This document shows, one piece after another, positions 16,779 through 25,115 of a stretch of DNA of 60,325 bases. Origin of the DNA: Fusicatenibacter saccharivorans. Lineage in GTDB: Bacteria; Bacillota; Clostridia; Lachnospirales; Lachnospiraceae. Location: the NCBI RefSeq assembly GCF_015557635.1, contig NZ_JADNOP010000020.1:1-60325 (forward strand), given 5' to 3'. A program made the translations under genes and the position numbers. How positions within the stretch are numbered: the first letter of the stretch is position 1; each line of letters starts with the position of its first letter. The notes below the pieces were generated by a model. It was not told the origin of the DNA. It made no database searches and worked only from the letters and a program-made list of their open reading frames with translations.

Positions 16779-17371
16779 TTTATTTTCAGCTATTTTTAAG
16801 CTTTTTCCAGATCGGCCTGCTCAGCTTCGGCGGAGGCTATGCGGCCATGCCGCTGATTCAGGGACAGGTGGTGCAGGGACACGGCTGGCTTTCGATGTCG
16901 GAGTTTACGGATCTTATCACCATCTCTCAGATGACACCGGGGCCGATCGCAGTCAATTCGGCAACCTTCGTCGGAATTAAAATCGCAGGCATCCCAGGAG
17001 CGCTCGTGGCAACGTTTGGATGTATTCTGCCGTCGTGTATTCTCGTCACACTGCTTGCGAAGCTATATTTAAAATACCGCGAAATGGCAATGCTCCAGGG
17101 AATCCTCCACTCCCTCCGCCCGGCGGTTGTGGCGATGATCGGTTCCGCAGGGATTTCAATTCTGGTCACGGCGTTTTGGAGTAGTGAAGGAGATACCGTG
17201 ATCCGGCTGGCGCAGACGAACTGGAGTCTTGTCGTGATCTTTATCATCAGCCTCATTCTGCTGCAGAAAGGCAAAAAGAACCCAATCTTTGTGATGGTAC
17301 TGGCCGGGGTGATGAAGGTGGCAGTGGCGCTGGTGGAAAAATTTGCGGCATGCTGTGGGACGATTTTTTAA
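16775..17371 (+). CDS. Chromate transporter, short CHR subunit 2
   Basis: A 198-residue second half-size CHR protein, with LLSFGGGYAAMPLIQ and ISQMTPGPIAVNSATFVGI. The stop lies inside the start of a truncated AAA-ATPase-like gene. The last residues (about AACCGTIF) may therefore have been altered by the rearrangement that created that fragment, though the length is still normal for the family. Confidence 0.88.
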   Translation: MIYFQLFLSFFQIGLLSFGGGYAAMPLIQGQVVQGHGWLSMSEFTDLITISQMTPGPIAVNSATFVGIKIAGIPGALVATFGCILPSCILVTLLAKLYLKYREMAMLQGILHSLRPAVVAMIGSAGISILVTAFWSSEGDTVIRLAQTNWSLVVIFIISLILLQKGKKNPIFVMVLAGVMKVAVALVEKFAACCGTIF

Positions 17372-17643
17372 ATTCAAAGGTGAATGCTTTTCAGGACGTA
17401 TTAAACTCAAGAATATATATCGATAAAACAGGATTGCTGGAATACACCAACAGTGTGATTGACACAACATCGAAGTTTATCTGCAACAGCCGCCCCAGAA
17501 GATTTGGAAAATCGATCACAGCGGATATGATGACTGCGTACTACAGCAGAAGTCTGGATACAGAAGAAATGTTTGAAAAGCTTAATATTGGTCAGGCGGC
17601 AAATCAGAAAATACAGGATGAATATCAAACAGCAGATTCTTAA
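17350..17643 (+). pseudogene. Truncated AAA-ATPase-like (PF09820-type) gene, N-terminal part only
   Basis: These 97 residues match the N-terminus of the AAA-ATPase-like/DUF1703 family (DVLNSRIYIDKTGLLEYTNS and SRPRRFGKSITADMMTAYYS with a Walker-A-like GKS). Full proteins are 500 residues or more. Here the frame ends after IGQAANQKI with an unrelated tail, so most of the gene is missing. The start overlaps the chromate gene by 22 bases. These genes are common, multi-copy and often decayed in gut Clostridia. It is a remnant, not functional. Confidence 0.82.
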
Positions 17644-17660
17644 TAGGGAAGGTAAACATA

Positions 17661-17864
17661 GTGTTATACATTATTTTTGATTTTATAATGGCAGTAATTA
17701 TGTTTATGTCACTTCCTTTTATTGTTGGAATAATGGTAGATATCCGCCATCAGGGAATTGGGTGCTTTGCGGCATGGGTAATATGGGGAGTTATGCTTAT
17801 CTTATCGTTGAGGCTGTTTGATGCTCTGAAATTAAGATGTCAAAAAAAGCCAGAAAAAAGATAA
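17661..17864 (+). CDS. Small two-span membrane protein, unknown
   Basis: A 67-residue frame with two hydrophobic stretches (residues 2-24 and 35-52) and a basic C-terminus (LRCQKKPEKR). It has a GTG start with GGGAAGG nine bases upstream. I do not recognise a family. It may be genuine or a by-product of the gene decay around it. Confidence 0.45.
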   Translation: MLYIIFDFIMAVIMFMSLPFIVGIMVDIRHQGIGCFAAWVIWGVMLILSLRLFDALKLRCQKKPEKR

Positions 17865-17895
17865 AAAGGATCTTTCTTTCTAAACATGAATCGTG

Positions 17896-17901
17896 TATAA
17901 T
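17896..17901 (+). promoter_or_regulatory. Possible -10 for the MATE gene
   Basis: TATAAT lies 90 bases before the MATE transporter start. The -35 region is poor (TTTCTT). Support is weak. Confidence 0.35.
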
Positions 17902-17990
17902 AAGCATTACTGTTCGGGGCCTGCCTGGAGAAATCCAGAAAGGCTCCGATTTATGTCATTTATTTTATACAGCAAGAAAAGGGGGAAACC

Positions 17991-19379
17991 ATGCAGAAAC
18001 ACAGAAAATTTATTGGGAACAAACGGTTTTACCTGATGGTACTTGGCGTTGCGATGCCGATTATGATTCAGAACGGTATCACCAACTTTGTCAGTCTTCT
18101 CGACAACATCATGGTAGGACAGGTCGGTACCGAGCAGATGTCCGGCGTTGCAATTGTCAACCAGCTTCTTTTTATCTATAACCTTTGCATTTTCGGAGGG
18201 GTATCCGGTGCAGGAATTTTCACTGCGCAGTATTTCGGACAGGGCAACGACGAGGGTGTGCGAAACACCTTCCGCTTCAAGCTCTGGATCGGCGTGATCC
18301 TGACGGCAGCGGCAATCACTATTTTCCTTGGTGCGCACGAGCCTCTGATTCGTCTCTACCTGACAGGAGATCAGGGAAGCCAGGACATGAATGCGACATT
18401 AGCCTATGGCATTTCTTATATGAAGGTCATGCTGGTAGGACTTCCGCCGTTCCTGTTTGTGCAGCTTTATGCCAGCACGCTGCGCGAATGCGGCGAGACG
18501 ATGCTTCCGATGAAGGCCGGTATCACAGCCGTATTTGTCAATCTGATTTTTAATTATATTTTAATCTACGGAAAATTCGGCGCACCGCAGCTCGGAGTTG
18601 TCGGCGCGGCAGTTGCAACGGTGCTGTCCCGTTACGTGGAGATGGCGATCGTGCTGATCCGCACGCACGGAAACAAAGAAAAATATCGTTTTACGAAGCA
18701 TCTGTACCGCACGATCCGTGTTCCGGCGGCTTTGACGAAACAGATCCTTATCAAAGGAACACCGCTGATGCTGAACGAAACGTTCTGGGCAGGCGGCGTT
18801 GCGATCCTGATGCAGTGTTACTCCGTGCGTGGACTGAATGTCGTAGCCGCGATGAATATCTCCAACACGATCTCGAACCTGTTCAACGTCGTTTTCATCG
18901 CACTCGGCGATTCCGTTGCCATCATCGTCGGACAGCTCCTCGGAGCCGGAAGGATGGAAGAGGCAAAGGATACCGATACGAAGCTGATCACGTTTTCCGT
19001 ATTACTCTGCATTGTGATCGGCGCGCTGATGGCGCTCGTGGCTCCAATCTTCCCACGCCTCTACAACACGACGGACGAAGTACGCCACATGGCGGCAATC
19101 TTCATCGTGGAAGTGGCCATGTTCATGCCGGTCAATGCATTCCTGCATGCAAGCTACTTTACCCTGCGCTCCGGTGGAAAAACGATCATCACGTTCCTGT
19201 TCGACAGCGTCTTCATCTGGGTTGTCAGTGTGCCGGTGGCTTTCTGCCTGAGCCGTTTTACCGGACTTTCGATCTACGCAATCTACTTTATGGTTATGTC
19301 GGTTGACCTGATCAAGTGCGTGATTGGATTTGTCCTTGTCAAGAAAGGAGTCTGGCTGCAGAATATTGTGGCGGAGTAA
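17991..19379 (+). CDS. MATE family efflux transporter
   Basis: A 462-residue, twelve-span multidrug/toxin extrusion protein. The two homologous halves are visible: AMPIMIQNGITNFVSLLDNIMVG in the first, and ALTKQILIKGTPLMLNETFW with ISNLFNVVFIALGDSVAIIVGQLLGAG in the second. The family uses Na+ or H+ gradients to expel cationic compounds. The substrate is not predictable. AAAGGGGGAAACC precedes the ATG. It is monocistronic, with a terminator directly after. Confidence 0.93.
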   Translation: MQKHRKFIGNKRFYLMVLGVAMPIMIQNGITNFVSLLDNIMVGQVGTEQMSGVAIVNQLLFIYNLCIFGGVSGAGIFTAQYFGQGNDEGVRNTFRFKLWIGVILTAAAITIFLGAHEPLIRLYLTGDQGSQDMNATLAYGISYMKVMLVGLPPFLFVQLYASTLRECGETMLPMKAGITAVFVNLIFNYILIYGKFGAPQLGVVGAAVATVLSRYVEMAIVLIRTHGNKEKYRFTKHLYRTIRVPAALTKQILIKGTPLMLNETFWAGGVAILMQCYSVRGLNVVAAMNISNTISNLFNVVFIALGDSVAIIVGQLLGAGRMEEAKDTDTKLITFSVLLCIVIGALMALVAPIFPRLYNTTDEVRHMAAIFIVEVAMFMPVNAFLHASYFTLRSGGKTIITFLFDSVFIWVVSVPVAFCLSRFTGLSIYAIYFMVMSVDLIKCVIGFVLVKKGVWLQNIVAE

Positions 19380-19383
19380 AGAA

Positions 19384-19436
19384 AAAAATCTGTCTGTTTT
19401 CCAGTCTGAAAAGGATGGGAGGCGGGCAGATTTTTT
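19384..19436 (+). terminator. Terminator after the MATE gene
   Basis: AAATCTGTCTG pairs with CGGGCAGATTT (with G-U pairs), followed by a T run. Confidence 0.85.
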
Positions 19437-19604
19437 GCTTTATAAAAAACTTTGTTGAATTTTACTGTAAAGCAAAAAAAGCCCTCCGGGCAGGATCGGA
19501 CTGCGGCTGAGAGAAAGAAAAAGAGTATTTTTGATAAAATTTCGCAAATGAAGCAGCTGTTTTTGGTGGAAAAGTGGAAATTTTTTCATTAATCAAAACA
19601 CCGG

Positions 19605-19632
19605 TTGAAATTTAGAGAACGCTTGTTATAAT
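19605..19632 (+). promoter_or_regulatory. Promoter for malic enzyme
   Basis: TTGAAA (19605-19610), a 16-base spacer and TATAAT (19627-19632), with the extended TGT before the -10. A leader of about 85 bases contains GTGTGACGCGTG...CGCAGTCACAC, a possible imperfect stem. Confidence 0.75.
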
Positions 19633-19726
19633 AGGGGTGCAGCGAACAGACATCCCGTGTGACGCGTGAATCTCTCTTCCTATTATTAATGAGACGCAGT
19701 CACACATGAAATGGAGGAAAAAAGCG

Positions 19727-20899
19727 ATGGATTACGCAAAAGAATCATTAAAGATGCACTATGAATTACGCGGAAAGCTTGAGGTCACTTCCCGGGCGGC
19801 CGTAGATACAAAAGATGCCTTGAGTCTTGCCTATACACCGGGTGTGGCGGCGCCGTGCCTGGAAATTCAGAAAGATGTCAACAAGAGCTACGAGCTGACC
19901 AGAAGATGGAACACGGTAGCTGTTGTTACAGATGGAACCGCAGTTCTCGGACTTGGAGATATCGGCCCGGAGGCCGGCATGCCGGTCATGGAAGGAAAAT
20001 GCGTGCTGTTTAAAGAATTCGGTGGTGTCGATGCAATCCCGCTCTGCGTGCGCAGCAAGGATGTGGATGATATTGTCAATACCGTGCGTCTTCTCGCAGG
20101 AAGCTTCGGCGGTGTCAACCTGGAGGACATCTCCGCACCGAGATGTTTTGAGATCGAGAAGAAATTAAAGGAATGCTGTGATATTCCGATTTTCCACGAT
20201 GATCAGCATGGAACAGCCGTGATCACACTGGCCGGTGTCATCAATGCGCTGAAACTGGTTGGAAAGAAACTGGATGAAGTCAAAATTGTTACCTCAGGAG
20301 CCGGTGCAGCCGGAATCGCCATTATCCGCCTGCTGATTTCGATGGGTCTCAAAAACGTCATCATGACAGACCGCAAAGGTGCGATTTACGAGGGACGCGA
20401 CGGCCTCAACCCGATCAAAGAGGAGATGGCGAAGATCACAAACTACAACCATGAGAAGGGCACGCTTGCAGAGGTAATCAAAGGAGCCGATATTTTTATT
20501 GGCGTTTCTGCGCCGGGTACGCTCACTCCCGATATGGTACGTACGATGGCAAAAGAGCCGATCATCTTTGCCTGCGCAAATCCGACGCCGGAGATTTTCC
20601 CGGACGAGGCGAAAGCAGCAGGAGCAGCCGTTGTCAGCACAGGAAGAAGCGATTACCCGAACCAGGTCAACAACGTACTCTGCTTCCCGGGCATCTTCCG
20701 CGGAGCGCTCGATGTGAGAGCATCTGATATCAACGATGAAATGAAGGTCGCAGCAGCTTACGCAATCGCAGGCCTGGTAAGCGATGAAGAGCTGAACGCA
20801 GACTACATCCTCCCGGCAGCCTTTGATCCGCGTGTCAAAGATGCGGTGGCAGCAGCCGTTGCAGAGGCAGCAAGAAAGAGCGGCGTAGCGAGAATCTAA
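19727..20899 (+). CDS. Malic enzyme, oxaloacetate-decarboxylating, short form
   Basis: A 390-residue malate dehydrogenase (decarboxylating), converting malate to pyruvate and CO2 with NAD(P)H formation. Family blocks are AYTPGVAAPCLEI, LGLGDIGPEAGMPVMEGK, FHDDQHGTAVI and the Rossmann motif TSGAGAAGIAI. It lacks the phosphotransacetylase domain of long forms. The ATG at 19727 follows TGGAGGAAAAAAGCG. It faces aspartase across a terminator, and together they suggest aspartate-to-fumarate/malate-to-pyruvate flow. Confidence 0.94.
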   Translation: MDYAKESLKMHYELRGKLEVTSRAAVDTKDALSLAYTPGVAAPCLEIQKDVNKSYELTRRWNTVAVVTDGTAVLGLGDIGPEAGMPVMEGKCVLFKEFGGVDAIPLCVRSKDVDDIVNTVRLLAGSFGGVNLEDISAPRCFEIEKKLKECCDIPIFHDDQHGTAVITLAGVINALKLVGKKLDEVKIVTSGAGAAGIAIIRLLISMGLKNVIMTDRKGAIYEGRDGLNPIKEEMAKITNYNHEKGTLAEVIKGADIFIGVSAPGTLTPDMVRTMAKEPIIFACANPTPEIFPDEAKAAGAAVVSTGRSDYPNQVNNVLCFPGIFRGALDVRASDINDEMKVAAAYAIAGLVSDEELNADYILPAAFDPRVKDAVAAAVAEAARKSGVARI

Positions 20900-20928
20900 A
20901 CAGAGTTTGATACAAAAGAAAACGACAG

Positions 20929-20972
20929 AAAAAGGCTTCCCGGACAGCAAGGAAATCCGGGAAGCCTTTTTG
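20929..20972. terminator. Bidirectional terminator
   Basis: AAAAAGGCTTCCCGGA pairs with TCCGGGAAGCCTTTTT between two convergent genes. Confidence 0.93.
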
Positions 20973-21012
20973 CGTATCGTTAAGAAATTATGAAGGAAAG
21001 CAGCAGTTACAT

Positions 21013-22425
21013 TCAGCCAGCCAGATCGTCTTCTGCCGGCAGTTCCGGTCCGGTCAGAGCGTACGGATCGAGAATGTCGTCGAGCTGTTTCTGTGTCAGC
21101 AGTTCGTCTTTCAGAACCAGAGAAGTAACACTCTCGCCCGTCTTCAGCGATTTCTTTGCAATCGAGGCCGCTTTCTGGTATCCGATATACGGGCAGAGCG
21201 CCGTTGTGATGCCGACACTCTTCGAAACGAGATCCTCGCATCGTTTCTCATTTGCGGTAATGCCGAGAATACAGTTCTTCACAAGCGTATTCACAGCGCC
21301 TGTCATCGAGGTGATGGAAGAGAACAGGGAGTAGAAGACAACCGGCTCAAACGCGTTCAACTCCATCTGGCCAGCCTCAGCCGCCATCGTGATTGTGGTG
21401 TCGTTTCCGATGACATGGAAGGCAACCTGTGTCACAACCTCCGGGATAACCGGGTTGATCTTGCCCGGCATAATCGAGGATCCGTTCTGCATCGGCGGCA
21501 GGTTGATCTCGCCGAATCCGGTCCGCGGTCCGCTGGACAGCAGGCGCAGGTCGTTGCACATCTTGGAGAGGTTGACGGCGCAGGTCTTTAACGTGTTGGA
21601 GATCGTCACAAATCCGTCGAGGTTCTCCGTCGCGTCAAACAGATCGTCCGCCTGCATCAGCGGATAGCCTGTCACAGCAGCGAGGGTCGGTACGATGTGG
21701 TGGAGATAGTAATCGGAAGCATTGATCGTCGTACCGATGGCTGTTCCGCCGAGGTTCAGGGTGAACAGCTCTTTTCTGGCGCATTCGATCCGGCGGATAT
21801 CACGCTCGATCATCGTTGCGTAAGCGTGGAAGCTCTGGCCGAGACGCATCGGAACGGCATCCTCAAGCTGGGTTCTTCCCATCTTTAAAATGTGGTCAAA
21901 TTCCTGGGACTTATCGAGCAGTGCTGCGTGGAGTGACTCGAGCGCATGCAGAAGATCCGGGAGCAGATCGAGTACGGTCAGTTTTCCTGCACTTGGGATA
22001 ACGTCGTTTGTGGACTGTGCCATGTTGACGTGGTCATTCGGGTGGACAATGGTATAATCACCCTTGGTGCCGCCCAGGATTTCGATGGCGCGGTTTGCGA
22101 TGACTTCGTTTGCGTTCATATTGGCACTCGTTCCGGCACCGCCCTGGATGCCGTCAACGATGAACTGGTCTTTTAATTTGCCGGCAATGATTTCATCACA
22201 GGCATAGATAATGGCAGCCGCTTTTTCCTCCGGCAGTCTCTGTGCTTCGCGGTTGGAGATGGCAGCTGCCTTTTTAATTTTCGCCAGATTCTGGATCATG
22301 ACCGGGTGGATCGACGTTCCCGTGATGGGAAAATTCCGTTTTGCCCGCAGGGACTGTACCCCGTAGTAGGCGTCGGATGGGACTTCAAGGGAACCAATGG
22401 AATCTGCTTCAATTCTTGTCTTCAT
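21013..22425 (-). CDS. aspA: Aspartate ammonia-lyase
   Basis: A 470-residue member of the aspartase/fumarase superfamily, deaminating aspartate to fumarate. It has the catalytic loop GSSIMPGKINPVIPEVV, the ALE-type GRTQLEDAVPMRLGQ block and HPNDHVNMAQSTNDVIPSA. The N-terminus MKTRIEADSIGSLEVPSDAYYG is aspartase-like. The ATG at 22425 has AAGGAGA upstream, and the frame extends further 5' without a family match. It is divergent from an Lrp/AsnC regulator, likely its controller. Confidence 0.93.
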   Translation of the reverse strand: MKTRIEADSIGSLEVPSDAYYGVQSLRAKRNFPITGTSIHPVMIQNLAKIKKAAAISNREAQRLPEEKAAAIIYACDEIIAGKLKDQFIVDGIQGGAGTSANMNANEVIANRAIEILGGTKGDYTIVHPNDHVNMAQSTNDVIPSAGKLTVLDLLPDLLHALESLHAALLDKSQEFDHILKMGRTQLEDAVPMRLGQSFHAYATMIERDIRRIECARKELFTLNLGGTAIGTTINASDYYLHHIVPTLAAVTGYPLMQADDLFDATENLDGFVTISNTLKTCAVNLSKMCNDLRLLSSGPRTGFGEINLPPMQNGSSIMPGKINPVIPEVVTQVAFHVIGNDTTITMAAEAGQMELNAFEPVVFYSLFSSITSMTGAVNTLVKNCILGITANEKRCEDLVSKSVGITTALCPYIGYQKAASIAKKSLKTGESVTSLVLKDELLTQKQLDDILDPYALTGPELPAEDDLAG

Positions 22426-22570
22426 AATAATCTCCTTCTTTCTGCACGCATTGAGTTGTGTATATTGTCTGAAACAATTCTTGCTTTGCCTTTCGATACC
22501 GGAAGAATAACACCAGGGCAGAAATTTGTAAATACCGCCGCCGAAGAACTGTGGAATCTTATTTATTTTT

Positions 22571-22588
22571 GTATTTGATTTTAAATAC
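22571..22588. promoter_or_regulatory. Candidate Lrp/AsnC operator
   Basis: An AT-rich palindrome, GTATTT-N6-AAATAC, lies in the divergent aspA/lrp intergenic region. Size and composition suit an Lrp/AsnC dimer site. This is inferred from position only. Confidence 0.45.
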
Positions 22589-22649
22589 CAAGGGAAAGAG
22601 GCACTTTTACTTATTTTTCGAAAGCAGTTTCCGCGAGGACACGTTTTCG

Positions 22650-22678
22650 TAGACAAAAAACGGCGAACGTGATATGCT
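22650..22678 (+). promoter_or_regulatory. Promoter for the Lrp/AsnC gene
   Basis: TAGACA (22650-22655), a 17-base spacer and TATGCT (22673-22678), 37 bases before the start codon. Confidence 0.6.
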
Positions 22679-22714
22679 GAACAGTATAAAAGTGAAAAAA
22701 CAGGAGAGCAGCGT

Positions 22715-23203
22715 ATGAAACATGAAAAAAGCAAGAACGATGCGATGCGCCATGAGCTCGATCACATCGATGCAAAAATCTTGAATCTCCTTCGGGAAAA
22801 TGCCAGGATGCCGCTGAAAGAAATCGCGGAACACGTATTTTTATCCTCCCCGGCAGTTTCCGCCAGAATTGAGCGGCTGGAGAAGGAAGGCTACATTACA
22901 GGATATCAGGTCAAATTAAATCCGGCGCTTTTGGGATATCCGATCAAAGCGTTCATCAACCTCGAGGTTGAGCCGGTTCAGAAAAAAGAATTTTATCCCT
23001 ATATTGAAAAGGTCCACAATGTCGTGGAATGTAATTGCGTTACCGGTGATTACTCCATGCTCATTGAGGGCCTTTTTGTTAGCACCATTGAGCTCGACCA
23101 GTTTATCGGCGAGCTGCAGCATTTTGGACGGACGCGGACGCAGATCGTGTTCTCGACCTCCGTGGAGCACCGCCAGGTGACCGCACACGAGGCAGAAGAA
23201 TAG
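22715..23203 (+). CDS. Lrp/AsnC family transcriptional regulator
   Basis: A 162-residue regulator. The N-terminal winged helix (DAKILNLLRENARMPLKEIAEHVF, then SSPAVSARIERLEKEGYI) binds DNA. The C-terminal RAM domain (about residues 75-150, with VECNCVTGDYSMLIEG) binds an amino acid effector and oligomerises. It is divergent to aspA, so an aspartate/asparagine-responsive role is plausible. ACAGGAGAG lies before the ATG. Confidence 0.9.
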   Translation: MKHEKSKNDAMRHELDHIDAKILNLLRENARMPLKEIAEHVFLSSPAVSARIERLEKEGYITGYQVKLNPALLGYPIKAFINLEVEPVQKKEFYPYIEKVHNVVECNCVTGDYSMLIEGLFVSTIELDQFIGELQHFGRTRTQIVFSTSVEHRQVTAHEAEE

Positions 23204-23354
23204 GCACCGGTCCGCTCCGGCGGCTTTGTGTACCGAAAAAAATGCTTTGCAGGAGAATGCTTTTGTGTTATAGTGATAGAATACACAGAGCATTTTGCGC
23301 CCTTTTCGGGACAGTGCTCCAAACGAAAAGATTCGAGGGAGGCCTGACCTTATT

Positions 23355-25028
23355 ATGGAAGAAAAAGAAGTTGTTTCCAAAAATTTTATCGAGCTTGCGA
23401 TTGACAAAGATCTGGCAGAGGGCGTTTACGACCATGTATGCACACGATTCCCGCCGGAGCCAAACGGCTATCTTCATATCGGACATGCAAAATCCATCCT
23501 GTTAAACTACGGTTTATCACAGGAGTACAACGGAGAGTTCCACATGCGTTTCGATGATACAAACCCGACGAAAGAGAAAACCGAGTTTGTTGATTCCATC
23601 AAAGCCGATATCCAGTGGCTTGGTGCAGACTGGAAAGATCATCTGTACTACGCATCCGATTATTTCCCACAGATGTATGAGGCAGCCGTAAAACTGATCA
23701 AAAAAGGAAAAGCATTCGTCTGCGATCTGTCCGCAGAGGAGATCCGTGAGTACCGCGGAACCTTAACCGAGCCTGGAAAAGAGAGCCCGTACCGCAATCG
23801 TTCCGTGGAGGAAAACCTGGACCTGTTCGAGCGCATGAAAAACGGCGAATTCGAGGACGGAAGCAAAGTACTCCGTGCGAAAATCGATATGGCATCACCG
23901 AACATCAACATGAGAGACCCGGTTATCTACCGTGTAGCCCATATGCATCACCACAGAACCGGCGATACCTGGTGCATCTACCCGATGTACGACTTCGCGC
24001 ATCCGATCGAGGACGCCATCGAAGGCATTACCCATTCTATCTGTACGCTGGAGTTTGAGGACCACCGTCCGCTGTACGACTGGGTTGTACGCGAGCTGGA
24101 ATATCCGATGCCGCCACGCCAGATTGAGTTTGCAAAGCTGTATCTGACCAACGTGGTTACCGGAAAACGTTACATCAAAAAGCTGGTAGAGGACGGCGTG
24201 GTAGACGGCTGGGATGACCCGCGTCTCGTATCCATCGCAGCACTCCGCCGCAGAGGCTTTACACCGGAGTCCATCAAGAAATTCGTAGATCTGTGCGGTG
24301 TATCAAAAGCAAACAGCTCCGTTGACTATGCGATGCTGGAGTACTGCATCCGCGAGGATCTGAAGCTGAAAAAAGCCCGTACCATGGCAGTCTTAAATCC
24401 GGTGAAACTTGTCATCGACAACTATCCGGAAGACCAGATTGAGATGCTGGAAGTACAGAATAACCTCGAGAATCCGGAGCTTGGCAGCCGTCAGGTACCG
24501 TTCGGAAGAGAACTGTACATCGAGCGCGAAGACTTCATGGAGGAGCCGGTCCGCAAATACTTCCGTATGTTCCCGGGCAATGAAGTCCGCCTGATGAACG
24601 CATACTTCGTCACCTGCACCGGATGCGAGAAAGACGAGAACGGAAATATTACCGTAATCCATGGAACGTACGATCCGGAGTCCAAGGGAGGAAATTCCCC
24701 GGACGGAAGAAAAGTAAAAGGAACAATCCACTGGGTAGCAGCAAAGACCGCCGTCAAAGCAGAGTGCCGTCTGTACGAAAACCTGATCGACGAGGAGAAG
24801 GGCGTTTACAACGAGGATGGTTCCATGAACCTGAATCCGAATTCCCTGACCGTATTAAAAGAGTGCTATCTGGAGCCGTCTTTAAAAGATGCGAAAGCAT
24901 ATGACAGCTTCCAGTTTGTCAGAAACGGATTCTTCTGTGTAGACGCAAAAGATTCCAAAGAGGATGCGCTGGTGTTCAACCGTATCGTATCCCTGAAGAG
25001 CTCTTTCAAGCTGCCGGCAGCGAAATAA
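23355..25028 (+). CDS. glnS: Glutaminyl-tRNA synthetase
   Basis: A 557-residue class I synthetase charging tRNA-Gln. The HIGH region is [18 protein letters not shown] (about residues 34-51). The GlnRS-specific catalytic core ([21 protein letters not shown]) is followed by the KMSKS-equivalent [12 protein letters not shown] and two C-terminal beta-barrels that read the anticodon. The ATG at 23355 follows GAGGGAGG, and the extra upstream frame is not conserved-looking. Not all Firmicutes have this enzyme. Confidence 0.95.
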   Translation: MEEKEVVSKNFIELAIDKDLAEGVYDHVCTRFPPEPNGYLHIGHAKSILLNYGLSQEYNGEFHMRFDDTNPTKEKTEFVDSIKADIQWLGADWKDHLYYASDYFPQMYEAAVKLIKKGKAFVCDLSAEEIREYRGTLTEPGKESPYRNRSVEENLDLFERMKNGEFEDGSKVLRAKIDMASPNINMRDPVIYRVAHMHHHRTGDTWCIYPMYDFAHPIEDAIEGITHSICTLEFEDHRPLYDWVVRELEYPMPPRQIEFAKLYLTNVVTGKRYIKKLVEDGVVDGWDDPRLVSIAALRRRGFTPESIKKFVDLCGVSKANSSVDYAMLEYCIREDLKLKKARTMAVLNPVKLVIDNYPEDQIEMLEVQNNLENPELGSRQVPFGRELYIEREDFMEEPVRKYFRMFPGNEVRLMNAYFVTCTGCEKDENGNITVIHGTYDPESKGGNSPDGRKVKGTIHWVAAKTAVKAECRLYENLIDEEKGVYNEDGSMNLNPNSLTVLKECYLEPSLKDAKAYDSFQFVRNGFFCVDAKDSKEDALVFNRIVSLKSSFKLPAAK

Positions 25029-25049
25029 ATAAGAATTTTGAAATGGAAC

Positions 25050-25097
25050 AGAGCAGCCGCCTGGATGAAACCGACATCCCAAGCGGCTGTTCTTTTT
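25050..25097 (+). terminator. Terminator after glnS
   Basis: AGCAGCCGC pairs with GCGGCTGTT, followed by CTTTTTG. The next gene starts only about 20 bases later. Confidence 0.8.
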
Positions 25098-25115
25098 GTC
25101 AGGGGAGATGGGAAG

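Noticed and set aside
19624-19640. Rex site at the malic enzyme promoter
   Set aside because: TTGTTATAAT is present, but the right half (TAACAA) is missing.
22426-22734. N-terminal extension of aspA by about 100 codons
   Set aside because: It runs through the divergent promoter region and has no family similarity. ATG 22425 has an AAGGAGA RBS.
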